Assembly (NCBI RefSeq): GCF_003050835.1
Contig: NZ_QAOJ01000014.1
Coordinates: 94,243-158,242, forward strand
From: Pseudomonas sp. GV071
GTDB taxonomy: Bacteria; Pseudomonadota; Gammaproteobacteria; Pseudomonadales; Pseudomonadaceae
DNA length: 64,000 nucleotides
Direction: 5' to 3'
Shown: positions 25,686 to 33,317 of the stretch, in pieces
Layout of the letters: each line of letters begins with the position of its first letter
Numbering within the stretch: position 1 is the stretch's first letter
The notes under the pieces: generated by a model
Databases searched by the model: none
What the model was told of the DNA's origin: nothing
What the model saw: only the letters and a program-made list of their open reading frames with translations
Program-made: the position numbers and the translations under genes

Positions 25686-25713
25686 TTGACAGGGTTTCGA
25701 ATATCCTTAAAAT
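25686..25713 (+). promoter_or_regulatory. Sigma-70 promoter of the tRNA cluster
   Basis: TTGACA at 25686-25691, 16-bp spacer, TAAAAT at 25708-25713, followed by a GC-rich discriminator (GCAGCGCC) as is usual for stringently controlled stable RNA promoters. It lies about 60 bp upstream of tRNA-Asn. Confidence 0.85.
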
Positions 25714-25775
25714 GCAGCGCCTCGATACGGCAAATGCCTAACAGCAAATGACGTAGAGAGATGGAAGCAAGTAGT

Positions 25776-25851
25776 TCCGCGATAGCTCAGTCGGTAGAGC
25801 AAATGACTGTTAATCATTGGGTCCCAGGTTCGAGTCCTGGTCGCGGAGCCA
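25776..25851 (+). tRNA. tRNA-Asn (anticodon GTT)
   Basis: 76 nt including encoded CCA. The acceptor stem TCCGCGA pairs with TCGCGGA. The anticodon loop CTGTTAA carries GTT, and the T-loop is GGTTCGAGTCC. First of three co-transcribed tRNAs. Confidence 0.97.
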
Positions 25852-25861
25852 ATCTTTCAAC

Positions 25862-25938
25862 CGGGGTATAGCGCAGTCCGGTAGCGCGCCTGCTTTGGGA
25901 GCAGGATGTCAGGAGTTCGAATCCCCTTACCCCGACCA
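25862..25938 (+). tRNA. tRNA-Pro (anticodon TGG)
   Basis: 77 nt including encoded CCA. The acceptor stem CGGGGTA pairs with TACCCCG. The anticodon stem CCTGC/GCAGG encloses TTTGGGA with anticodon TGG. Second tRNA of the cluster. Confidence 0.97.
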
Positions 25939-25943
25939 TTTTT

Positions 25944-26019
25944 GGGTCGTTAGCTCAGTTGGTAGAGCAGTTGGCTTTTAACCAATTGGTCGTAGGTTCG
26001 AGTCCCACACGACCCACCA
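25944..26019 (+). tRNA. tRNA-Lys (anticodon TTT)
   Basis: 76 nt including encoded CCA. The acceptor stem GGGTCGT pairs with ACGACCC. The anticodon loop CTTTTAA carries TTT. Third tRNA of the cluster. Confidence 0.97.
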
Positions 26020-26084
26020 TTTTTGGCTCTTGATGTTTAAAGAGTTAAATCTTAGGAGAAACGTTGAAAGACGGAGTATCCAAC

Positions 26085-26116
26085 AAAAAAGGCGCCCTTC
26101 GGGGCGCCTTTTTTGT
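26085..26116 (+). terminator. Intrinsic terminator of the tRNA cluster
   Basis: AAAAAAGGCGCC / GGCGCCTTTTTT hairpin with a CTTCG-type loop and T run, about 65 bp after tRNA-Lys. Confidence 0.92.
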
Positions 26117-26135
26117 TTGTGCGTTTTTTGCTGTC

Positions 26136-26200
26136 GTAGGGTGTGCTTCGCGCACCAAGCGATCCCACATAAATCGCTTGGTGCGCGAAGCGCACCTTAC
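26136..26200. repeat. 65-bp near-perfect palindromic repeat
   Basis: Arms of 28 bp at 26136-26163 and 26173-26200 match at 26 of 28 positions around a 9-bp centre. The core is TGCTTCGCGCACCAAGCGAT. It lies between the tRNA terminator and the end of ndh and resembles mobile intergenic palindromes of Pseudomonas. Confidence 0.8.
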
Positions 26201-26212
26201 AAAAGCGCAGTG

Positions 26213-27514
26213 TTAATGCAGCTTGAGGCGCGGTTCAGTGCCGCGGCCGATGCGGTCGCTGAGCATCAGCATCAGGGTGCGAAAAACGCCGTAGAGGGCC
26301 ATCTGGTGCATGCGGTAAAGCGACACATAAAACATCCGCGCCAACCAGCCCTCCAGCATCACACTGCCTGTCAGATTGCCCATCAGGTTGCCGACGGCAG
26401 AGAAACTTGCCAACGAAATCAGCGAACCATAATCGCGGTAGCGGTAGGTCGGCAGCGCCTTGCCTTCAATTCGCAGCTTCAACGATTTGGCCAGCAGCGA
26501 TGCTTGCTGGTGCGCAGCCTGCGCGCGCGGCGGTACGTTGCGGCCGTCTTCTCCCGGTTGCGGGCAGGCGGCGCAATCACCAAAGGCGAAGATATTATCG
26601 TCGCGTGTGGTCTGCAAAGTAGGGCGCACCTGCAACTGGTTGATGCGGTTGCTTTCCAGGCCGTCTAGTTCCTTGAGAAAGTCCGGAGCACGAATGCCGG
26701 CCGCCCAGACCTTGAGGCTCGCCGGAATATCCTGGCCTTGCGCGGTCTTCAGGCTGTCGCGGGTAACCTCGCTGACGGCGGCGTTGGTAAGCACTGTGAC
26801 GCCGAGTTTTTCCAGGGTTTTATGCACCGGCTGGCCGATGCGCTCGGGCAGCGCTGGTAGTACGCGCGGGCCAGCTTCAATCAAGGTGATGCGCATATTT
26901 TCCGGCTTGATGCTGTCCAGGCCATAGGCCGCCAGCTCATGGGCAGCGTGGTGCAGCTCGGCTGCCAGCTCGACGCCAGTCGCACCGGCGCCAACGATGG
27001 CCACGCTGATCTGCTCGGCACGCTCAGTCTGGTTGGCGTGGGCACGCATGTAGTGGTTGAGCAATTGCCGGTGGAAACGTTCGGCTTGTACGCGGGTATC
27101 GAGAAACAGGCAGTGCTCTGCCGCGCCGGGGGTGCCGAAATCATTGGTGGTACTGCCGACGGCGATCACCAAGGTGTCGTAGTCCAGCGTGCGCGCGGGC
27201 ACCAGCTCCTCGCCCTGTTCATCCAGGGTGGCCGACAGTTGAATTCGTTTCGCGTTGCGGTCCAACCCTTCCATGCGCCCCAACTGGAACTCGAAGTGGT
27301 TCCACTTGGCCTGGGCGACATAGTTGAGCTCGTCTTCCGACGAGTTCAACGAGCCAGCCGCCACTTCGTGCAGCAGCGGTTTCCAGATGTGGGTGAGGTT
27401 GGCATCGACCAGGGTGACGCGCGCCAGGTCGCGTTTACCCAGGGTCTTACCCAGGCGGGTAGCAAGCTCCAAGCCGCCGGCTCCGCCGCCGACAATAATG
27501 ATGCGATGGGACAT
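26213..27514 (-). CDS. ndh: NADH dehydrogenase type II (NDH-2)
   Basis: A 433-aa single-subunit, non-proton-pumping NADH:quinone oxidoreductase, peripheral on the inner membrane. The FAD motif is IIIVGGGAGGLELATRLG and the NAD motif VAIVGAGATGVELAAEL. GDCAACPQPGEDGRNVPPRAQAAHQQA-type sequence (written here only in part: FGDCAACPQPG, PPRAQAAHQQ) marks the quinone-site region. The C-terminus is amphipathic. A DUF3094 gene lies 63 bp upstream on the same strand, an order I also know from P. aeruginosa. Confidence 0.95.
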   Translation of the reverse strand: MSHRIIIVGGGAGGLELATRLGKTLGKRDLARVTLVDANLTHIWKPLLHEVAAGSLNSSEDELNYVAQAKWNHFEFQLGRMEGLDRNAKRIQLSATLDEQGEELVPARTLDYDTLVIAVGSTTNDFGTPGAAEHCLFLDTRVQAERFHRQLLNHYMRAHANQTERAEQISVAIVGAGATGVELAAELHHAAHELAAYGLDSIKPENMRITLIEAGPRVLPALPERIGQPVHKTLEKLGVTVLTNAAVSEVTRDSLKTAQGQDIPASLKVWAAGIRAPDFLKELDGLESNRINQLQVRPTLQTTRDDNIFAFGDCAACPQPGEDGRNVPPRAQAAHQQASLLAKSLKLRIEGKALPTYRYRDYGSLISLASFSAVGNLMGNLTGSVMLEGWLARMFYVSLYRMHQMALYGVFRTLMLMLSDRIGRGTEPRLKLH

Positions 27515-27577
27515 GGTGAGATCTCATAAGGCTTTCAGGGATTCGCGGGAAAGCCGGCAAGGCGAGCGCGAAGCAGC

Positions 27578-27751
27578 TCATAGCACTAACCGGCTGAGTA
27601 AACGGCTAAGTAGGCCCAGGCCGATGACCGAGGCCAACACAATGAAGAGGAGAAACCACGGACGAAACGGCCGCCGCTCGACTTGATGCTGCGGCGCGCT
27701 GAGGTACTGGTCGACGCGTTGTTGGTCGTCAGGACTGAGTCGGCTGGTCAT
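27578..27751 (-). CDS. DUF3094 family small membrane protein
   Basis: A 57-aa protein: a charged N-terminal half (MTSRLSPDDQQRVDQYLS) and one C-terminal transmembrane helix (PWFLLFIVLASVIGLGLL). The start at 27751 is preferred over 27778 because of a GAGG ribosome site and the conserved beginning. Function is unknown. It lies between MOSC and ndh on the same strand. Confidence 0.82.
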   Translation of the reverse strand: MTSRLSPDDQQRVDQYLSAPQHQVERRPFRPWFLLFIVLASVIGLGLLSRLLSRLVL

Positions 27752-27792
27752 GGCAGGCCTCGTGTGGGATGAAAGCATTCTAGTCGTCGGAT

Positions 27793-28287
27793 TTAGTCTG
27801 GCTCAACGTAAAGCGTGTCGTGCAAGCGAATAATCCCGCTTTCCAGCACCCGCGCGGTAATGCCGCCGTGGCCACGCGCGGCCTGAAAGGTGCCGCGCCC
27901 CAAACGTTGTTCCAGGCGGGCGCAGGGCTGGCACCAGCCGGTGGTTTCCAGCAGCGCCTGGCCGAGACGAAAGCGCCGGTTCTTCAAGCTGAATAAATTG
28001 ATGCCGCTCACGGCGATGTTGCGGCGCATATCGGCCGGGGTGATCGCTTGCTCGGCAGGCCGCCCTAACAACGCACTGATCACCGCCAGGTGTTCCCATT
28101 GAATCAGCGTCACTTGCCGCGCGTTGCGTGGGCCGGGGCGGGTGTGATCGCCGGTCAATCCCGCTTCGCGCCGCGCTTCTACAGCATCCAGCGTAAGCAT
28201 CGGTTCCCGCGACACAGGGCGCACGCCAATCCAGCGAACCTCGCCCTGTTGCGGTACGTCGGCGATCAGTTCCAGCAATTGGCTCAT
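27793..28287 (-). CDS. MOSC domain protein
   Basis: A 164-aa MOSC-domain protein related to the C-terminal domain of molybdenum cofactor sulfurases. It has GLTGDHTRPGPRNARQVTLI, the RRNIAVSGINL strand and the conserved Cys motif TTGWCQPCARLE expected to bind a sulfur-carrying ligand. The substrate is unknown. Its ATG overlaps the DUF1780 stop by 4 bp. Confidence 0.9.
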   Translation of the reverse strand: MSQLLELIADVPQQGEVRWIGVRPVSREPMLTLDAVEARREAGLTGDHTRPGPRNARQVTLIQWEHLAVISALLGRPAEQAITPADMRRNIAVSGINLFSLKNRRFRLGQALLETTGWCQPCARLEQRLGRGTFQAARGHGGITARVLESGIIRLHDTLYVEPD

Positions 28288-28913
28288 AGGCTGATTCCAA
28301 TATCCAGCAGCACGGTGCGGCCGAGGTTGATGCGCAAAAAGTCCGGCGCCGTCGGGTGAGCAAACAATACTCGGGCGAAGTTCGGTCCTAACAAAGACAG
28401 CGAGCGCCAGCCCTGGTGCAGAAATTCGGTGGGCGGTGGAAAGGCGCTGTTGAAGTCGGTGATCTCGCGCTTGAGGTTGACGTAGGCGAGCATGTCCAAG
28501 TTGGCCACGTCGATATTACGTTCGCGGTAGCTGGCGGTTTTCTTGCGCAGTGTTGGCGCCAGGCGGTTGTGCAGCTCGGCGGCGCGGATCTTTCGTGGGT
28601 GCGCTTCGTGCTCGACCAGTTGGCTGAGGGAATAGGCGTTGCGCCGTCGTTCCAGCTCCTGGCGCCACTCGTCATTCAGGCGCCGGCCTTCGTCGAGGAC
28701 AAAAAACACCTCGAAATGCGCGTCATGAAACAGCACGTCGGGCGGGTCCTGGCTGGCGGCGCTGAACTCCTCCAGGCGGTGCGGCACGTTCAGCGCCTGT
28801 AAAAAACGTCGGCAAACCCAACGCTCCCGCTCCCATTTCTGTGCATTGGAGAGCAGCGCATTGGCCTGTTCGGCTTGATCGGTCAGTAGACGCAGGTACT
28901 CAGAATCATCCAT
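28284..28913 (-). CDS. DUF1780 family protein
   Basis: A 209-aa conserved hypothetical protein. Visible conserved parts are PPDVLFHDAHFEVFFVLDEG in the first half and TASYRERNIDVANLDMLAYV in the second; the PDV...FEVF pattern recalls PD-(D/E)xK nuclease cores, but this is only a resemblance. The start at 28913 (MDDSEYLRLL) is preferred over 29012, which would run under the GNAT gene promoter region. Coupled to MOSC by an ATGA overlap. Confidence 0.82.
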   Translation of the reverse strand: MDDSEYLRLLTDQAEQANALLSNAQKWERERWVCRRFLQALNVPHRLEEFSAASQDPPDVLFHDAHFEVFFVLDEGRRLNDEWRQELERRRNAYSLSQLVEHEAHPRKIRAAELHNRLAPTLRKKTASYRERNIDVANLDMLAYVNLKREITDFNSAFPPPTEFLHQGWRSLSLLGPNFARVLFAHPTAPDFLRINLGRTVLLDIGISL

Positions 28914-28979
28914 GCCTGCAAGCTTAGCCCGCCGACGAGGCCGGTGTAGACTGCGTTTTCGTCCAGGCTGGAGCCCGCT

Positions 28980-29405
28980 ATGTCGATTCGCCCCGTGCTG
29001 CCCGCAGACCACCCCGCCCTGATTGCCCTGTGGCAGGCCGAGCCCAGCATTCGCCTGCGCTCCGAAGACGCTTTCGCTCCGTTTTGCGCCTATCTTTCAC
29101 GTAACCCTGGGCTGAGTCTGGTGGCGGAGCGTGATGGGCAAGTGGTTGGTAGCTTGATGGTCGGACATGACGGGCGCCGCGGTTATCTACAGCACCTGCT
29201 GGTGGCACCGGCTTTTCGCGGGCAGGGGCTGGCTAAGTCGATGCTCAACGAAGCGCTCGCGCGACTGCGCGAACTGGGTGTGGATAAGTCTCACGTGTTT
29301 GTCTTGAGCGACGCGGAGCCCGCTCTGGCGTTCTGGGCGGCGCAACCGGGCTGGCAGGCGCGTGAGGATATTCAGGTGTATTCGACGCAGGCAACGCCAT
29401 CGTGA
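28980..29405 (+). CDS. GNAT family N-acetyltransferase
   Basis: A 141-aa single GNAT domain. The acetyl-CoA-binding motif A is visible as LQHLLVAPAFRGQGLAKSML, preceded by GSLMVGHDGRRGYL and followed by VFVLSDAEPALAFWAAQPGW. The substrate is unknown. It is divergent from the DUF1780 gene and overlaps the next gene by 4 bp (GTGA). Confidence 0.88.
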   Translation: MSIRPVLPADHPALIALWQAEPSIRLRSEDAFAPFCAYLSRNPGLSLVAERDGQVVGSLMVGHDGRRGYLQHLLVAPAFRGQGLAKSMLNEALARLRELGVDKSHVFVLSDAEPALAFWAAQPGWQAREDIQVYSTQATPS

Positions 29406-30082
29406 TCGCGGCTGAATTGCTGTCCACCACCACCTTGACGGTCGGCTGGTTGGTGTATTTGCCGGCCTTGGCGTGGGCCGCTTACCGAGCGCCATGGTTG
29501 GAGCTGTTCAGCGATATCCGCCGCCAGCACCTGCTGTTCGGCACGGTGCTGGTGCTGTTTCTGCTGTGGTTGGTGCGGCGCGATTTTGAGGTGGGGGTGT
29601 CGTTTCACTTCATCGGCATGACTGCCGTGACCTTGCTGCTCGACTGGCCACTGGCGGTGCTGGGTGGAGTGGCAGCGCAGCTTGGCTTGCTGGCCATCGG
29701 CCGCCAGGACTTGGCCGCGATGGGCGTCAATGGCGCGCTGTTGGTGCTGGTGCCGGTGCTGGTCACCGAGGTTAGCGCGCTGTGGGTGGAGCGCCGGCAA
29801 TCGCAAAACCTGTTCGTTTATATCTTCTGCTCAGGCTTTTTTCCGGCAGCGCTGGCCGCCTTGCTCTGTGTATTGCTGGGGCTCTGGGTGCTGTGGCTGG
29901 ATGGCCGCTTTCCCATGCCGTTCTGGCTGGAGGATTTCGTTGGCTACCTGTGGCTGGTGATGTTTCCCGAGGCCTTTATCAACGGCATGTTGATCACCGC
30001 GCTGGTGGTGTTTAAACCGGAGTGGCTGGAGACCTTCAACCGCGACCGCTACCTGCAGGCACCCTGGAACGATGACGACTGA
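29402..30082 (+). CDS. CbiM/energy-coupling factor permease-like membrane protein
   Basis: A 226-aa integral membrane protein with about six or seven hydrophobic segments, of the type annotated as energy-coupling-factor ABC transporter permease in Pseudomonas. No ATPase or T-component gene is nearby. The GTG start is set by its 4-bp overlap with the GNAT stop. Conserved parts include FHFIGMTAVTLLLDWPLAV and MGVNGALLVLVPVL, resembling the CbiM core. The substrate (a metal or vitamin) is not predictable. Confidence 0.75.
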   Translation: MIAAELLSTTTLTVGWLVYLPALAWAAYRAPWLELFSDIRRQHLLFGTVLVLFLLWLVRRDFEVGVSFHFIGMTAVTLLLDWPLAVLGGVAAQLGLLAIGRQDLAAMGVNGALLVLVPVLVTEVSALWVERRQSQNLFVYIFCSGFFPAALAALLCVLLGLWVLWLDGRFPMPFWLEDFVGYLWLVMFPEAFINGMLITALVVFKPEWLETFNRDRYLQAPWNDDD

Positions 30083-30191
30083 TTCGCCGCCTTTATAGGG
30101 CGGCGGGGCTTGATCTGCGTCAGGCGTGCAGCGGGCGCAGACGCCATTCTGCAAGCCAGCCGTATCGGCCGATAAAGCGAGGAGTTTTCAG

Positions 30192-30407
30192 ATGAGTGTG
30201 CATACGTGGGCCAAAGAGCAGCTGCAGCGCAGTCTGGAAACAGCCGCAGCAGAAGGCTTCGAGCCGGCATTGGCGTTGCGCGCTTTGCTCAGTGCGGTGG
30301 TGGAGCAGAGCAAGGGTTATCGCAGCCCTGCGGACCTGGGGCAGGAGCTGCAATTTCTGGCGGATAACCTGGATGACGACCGCGATTACAGCTTTATGCG
30401 GCCCTAG
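30192..30407 (+). CDS. Conserved 71-aa protein of unknown function
   Basis: A small soluble acidic protein (MSVHTWAKEQLQRSLETAAA to the end SFMRP). The start at 30192 has the strong ribosome site GAGGAG; the longer frame to 30126 has none. The same kind of short protein lies next to yacG in other pseudomonads. No recognised domain. It is convergent with yacG (3-bp gap). Confidence 0.75.
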   Translation: MSVHTWAKEQLQRSLETAAAEGFEPALALRALLSAVVEQSKGYRSPADLGQELQFLADNLDDDRDYSFMRP

Positions 30408-30410
30408 CCG

Positions 30411-30617
30411 TTAGTGGCGCTGCGGCGGGATATCGAGATCGCTGGAAAACAGCTCGTCTTCTAGCGGGTTGCCCGGGATGGCATGTTCTTCGGCCGCCCA
30501 GGCCCCAAGGTCGATTAGCTTGCAGCGTTCGCTGCAGAACGGCCGGCTGGCACTTTGCGGGCCCCACTCGACGGGCGCGCCGCAGGTCGGGCATTTAACG
30601 ATTGGAGCTTGGCTCAT
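30411..30617 (-). CDS. yacG: DNA gyrase inhibitor YacG
   Basis: A 68-aa zinc-ribbon protein with Cys9, Cys12 (CPTCGAPVEW), Cys28 and Cys32 (FCSERC), the standard YacG pattern. The E. coli member binds GyrB and inhibits gyrase. It closes the pilB-pilC-pilD-coaE-yacG run; its start overlaps the coaE stop by 4 bp. Confidence 0.93.
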   Translation of the reverse strand: MSQAPIVKCPTCGAPVEWGPQSASRPFCSERCKLIDLGAWAAEEHAIPGNPLEDELFSSDLDIPPQRH

Positions 30618-31225
30618 GGCTGGCCTCCATGAAGGGTGAGATAAAAGCGGTGCAGGCGTTCAACTTCGCTCTGCAGCCAGGGTAGATCGCGGTCATTGAG
30701 CAGCACGTCATCGGCGTGTTTCAGACGCTCCTCGCGCAAGGCCTGGGCCTTGAGGATGGCGTTCACCTGTTCCTCTGACACCTGATCACGCAGCATGGTG
30801 CGTTGCAATTGCAGTTGCTCGGGGGCGTCCACTACCAGCACACGCTGGGTCAGCTTGTGTTGCCCGGACTCGACCAACAGCGGCGAGACCAGAATGGCGT
30901 AAGGGGATTTTGCACTGGCCAGGCTGGCGATAATTTCTTCACCGATCAGCGGATGCAGCAAAGCTTCCAGCCAACGGCGCTCGTCCGGCGCTTGAAAGAT
31001 GCGCGCGCGCAGACTGGCGCGATCGAGCTCTCCATTGGCCTGCAACACGTCAGGGCCGAAGTGCGTGGCGATGGCCGCCAGGGCTGGTTTGCCCGGCTCC
31101 ACCACCCAGCGCGCCGCGTGATCGGCATCCACGCAATGCACGCCAAGGTCGATAAAGTGCTGCGCTACCGCGCTCTTGCCACTGCCGATGCCGCCAGTGA
31201 GCCCGAGAATCCAGGGTGTAGTCAT
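30614..31225 (-). CDS. coaE: Dephospho-CoA kinase
   Basis: A 203-aa P-loop kinase for the last step of CoA synthesis. Walker A is GGIGSGKS near the N-terminus, followed by HFIDLGVHCVDADHAAR and the lid region LRDQVSEEQVNAIL. It overlaps pilD upstream and yacG downstream by 4 bp each. Confidence 0.96.
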   Translation of the reverse strand: MTTPWILGLTGGIGSGKSAVAQHFIDLGVHCVDADHAARWVVEPGKPALAAIATHFGPDVLQANGELDRASLRARIFQAPDERRWLEALLHPLIGEEIIASLASAKSPYAILVSPLLVESGQHKLTQRVLVVDAPEQLQLQRTMLRDQVSEEQVNAILKAQALREERLKHADDVLLNDRDLPWLQSEVERLHRFYLTLHGGQP

Positions 31226-32094
31226 TTAAATCCGGCGATTTGAAGGTAGGTGCCGGTTATTTGATCACCCCAGAGCAATGCAATCCAGCCGGCAATCGCC
31301 AGGTAGGGGCCGAAGGGGATTGGGGTGCTGGTCTCGGCATTACGCAAACGCAGCATGATCACCCCCAGCACCGCGCCAACCAGCGACGACAGCAGGATGG
31401 TCAACGGCAATACCTGCCAACCGCCCCAGGCGCCGAGCATGGCCAGCAACTTGAAGTCGCCATAACCCATGCCTTCCTTGCCGGTGGCCAGCTTGAACAG
31501 CCAATACACCGACCACAGGCTGAGGTAGCCAGCGATGGCGCCGAACAGCGCATCTTGCGGGCTGGCGAACAGGCCAAACTGGTTAATGACCAGGCCAACC
31601 CACAGCAGCGGCAACACCAGATCGTCTGGCAGCAACTGATGATCGACATCGATCAAGCTCATCGCCAGCAGGCCCCAGGTTAGCAACAGCATGGCGCCCG
31701 CTTGCCAGTTGAACCCGAAGTGATACGCCACATAGGCTGACAACAGACCGCAGGTCAGCTCCACCAACGGGTAGCGCTTGCTGATCGGCGCCTTGCACGA
31801 CGAGCATTTGCCACGCAGCGCCAGCCAGCTCACCACCGGAATGTTTTCCAGCGCCTGGATTTCATGCTCGCAGTGCGGGCAGCGCGAATTCGGCAACACC
31901 AGATTGAAGGTTTCCCCCTTGGGCTCGGCCGGCAGCTCAAGAATTTCCCGCGCCTGGTTTTGCCAGTCGCGTTTCATCATCACGGGGAGACGGTAGACCA
32001 CCACGTTGAGGAAGCTGCCGACCAAGAGGCCGAGGATAAGGGCACAAAAAACAAAGGCCAGCGTTGAGCTGGCCAGGAAGTCGATGAAGGGCAT
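31222..32094 (-). CDS. pilD: Prepilin peptidase and N-methyltransferase PilD
   Basis: A 290-aa inner-membrane aspartic protease that cleaves and N-methylates type IV pilins and type II pseudopilins. The cytoplasmic zinc motif has Cys72, Cys75, Cys97 and Cys100. The catalytic Asp149 (SLIDVDHQ) and Asp213 (GYGDFK) are present. About seven membrane segments. It serves PilA and the minor pilins in this window. 2 bp separate it from pilC. Confidence 0.97.
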   Translation of the reverse strand: MPFIDFLASSTLAFVFCALILGLLVGSFLNVVVYRLPVMMKRDWQNQAREILELPAEPKGETFNLVLPNSRCPHCEHEIQALENIPVVSWLALRGKCSSCKAPISKRYPLVELTCGLLSAYVAYHFGFNWQAGAMLLLTWGLLAMSLIDVDHQLLPDDLVLPLLWVGLVINQFGLFASPQDALFGAIAGYLSLWSVYWLFKLATGKEGMGYGDFKLLAMLGAWGGWQVLPLTILLSSLVGAVLGVIMLRLRNAETSTPIPFGPYLAIAGWIALLWGDQITGTYLQIAGFK

Positions 32095-32096
32095 TG

Positions 32097-33314
32097 TTAA
32101 ACCACGGCACCCAGTTTGAAGATTGGCAGGTACATGGCGATTACCAGGCCGCCGACGAGCACACCCAGAACGGACATGATCATGGGCTCCATCAGAGCGG
32201 TAAGGCCGTCGACCATATTGTCGACTTCTTCTTCGTAGTAAGTCGCCACTTTGTCCAGCATGCTATCCAGCGCACCAGACTCTTCACCAATCGCCGTCAT
32301 CTGAATGGCCATTGAGGGGAAGACACCGGTGGTGCGCATGGAAAAGTTGAGCTGCATACCGGTTGAAACGTCAGATTTGACCTTGTTCGTGGCGTTCTTG
32401 AACACAATGTTGCCGGTGGCGCCAGCTACCGAATCCAATGCCTCAACCAGCGGTACGCCGGCAGCGAAGGTAGTGGATAGGGTGCGCGCAAAACGTGCGA
32501 TCGACGATTTGTAAATGATGTCGCCAACCACTGGCACTTTCAGGACGAAGCGGTCGAATCCATCGCGTACTTTTTGCGAGCGTTTGAACATTTGCTTGAT
32601 GCCAAACGCCGCGCCAAAGATGCCTACCACAATCGCGAACCACCAAGTTTGCAATGCTTCAGACAGGTGAATAACCCAAAGGGTAAAGGCCGGGAGCTCC
32701 GCACCAAATCCAGAGAAAACCGACTGGAATTGAGGTACGACCTTGATCAGCAAAATGGCCGATACGATCAACGCAACGATAATTACGGCGATTGGGTAAT
32801 TCATCGCCTTTTTGATTTTGGCTTTCAGTTGCTCGGTTTTTTCTTTGTAGGTCGCAATACGGTCCAGCAAGCTTTCCAGTGCACCGGCTTGCTCGCCAGC
32901 ATCTACCAAGTTGCAAAATAGATCATCAAAGTACTGAGGTTGGGTGCGCAGCGCCGTAGCGAAGCTGTTACCCGCTGCTACTTGTTGTTTTATGTCGTCT
33001 ACCAGTTTGCGCATATTTGGGTTTTCCACCCCTTCGCCAATGATGTCGAAGGACTGCAGCAACGGCACCCCTGCTTTCATCATGGTGGCCATTTGGCGGG
33101 CAAACAGAGCGATGTCCAAGGGCTTGATCTTCTTGCCTTTGCCGAATAGCGAGACCGCTTTTTTGCGCACTTTGGTTGGGTTAACGCCCTGCTTGCGCAG
33201 CTGGGCTTTCACCAGGGCTGGGTTCTGGCCGGCTATTTCACCTTTAACCTTGGCGCCTTTTTTGTCGGTGCCTTCCCAGCTGAAAGTGCTGGTCTTTAAT
33301 GCTTTAACGGCCAT
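32097..33314 (-). CDS. pilC: Type IV pilus inner membrane platform protein PilC
   Basis: A 405-aa GspF-family protein with two repeated T2SSF domains (about 70-195 and 270-395), each with FARQMATMMKAGVPLLQSFD-like and FARTLSTTFAAGVPLVEALD-like starts. Three membrane segments are seen. It couples the PilB motor to pilin insertion. 3 bp separate it from pilB. Confidence 0.96.
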   Translation of the reverse strand: MAVKALKTSTFSWEGTDKKGAKVKGEIAGQNPALVKAQLRKQGVNPTKVRKKAVSLFGKGKKIKPLDIALFARQMATMMKAGVPLLQSFDIIGEGVENPNMRKLVDDIKQQVAAGNSFATALRTQPQYFDDLFCNLVDAGEQAGALESLLDRIATYKEKTEQLKAKIKKAMNYPIAVIIVALIVSAILLIKVVPQFQSVFSGFGAELPAFTLWVIHLSEALQTWWFAIVVGIFGAAFGIKQMFKRSQKVRDGFDRFVLKVPVVGDIIYKSSIARFARTLSTTFAAGVPLVEALDSVAGATGNIVFKNATNKVKSDVSTGMQLNFSMRTTGVFPSMAIQMTAIGEESGALDSMLDKVATYYEEEVDNMVDGLTALMEPMIMSVLGVLVGGLVIAMYLPIFKLGAVV

Positions 33315-33317
33315 GAC

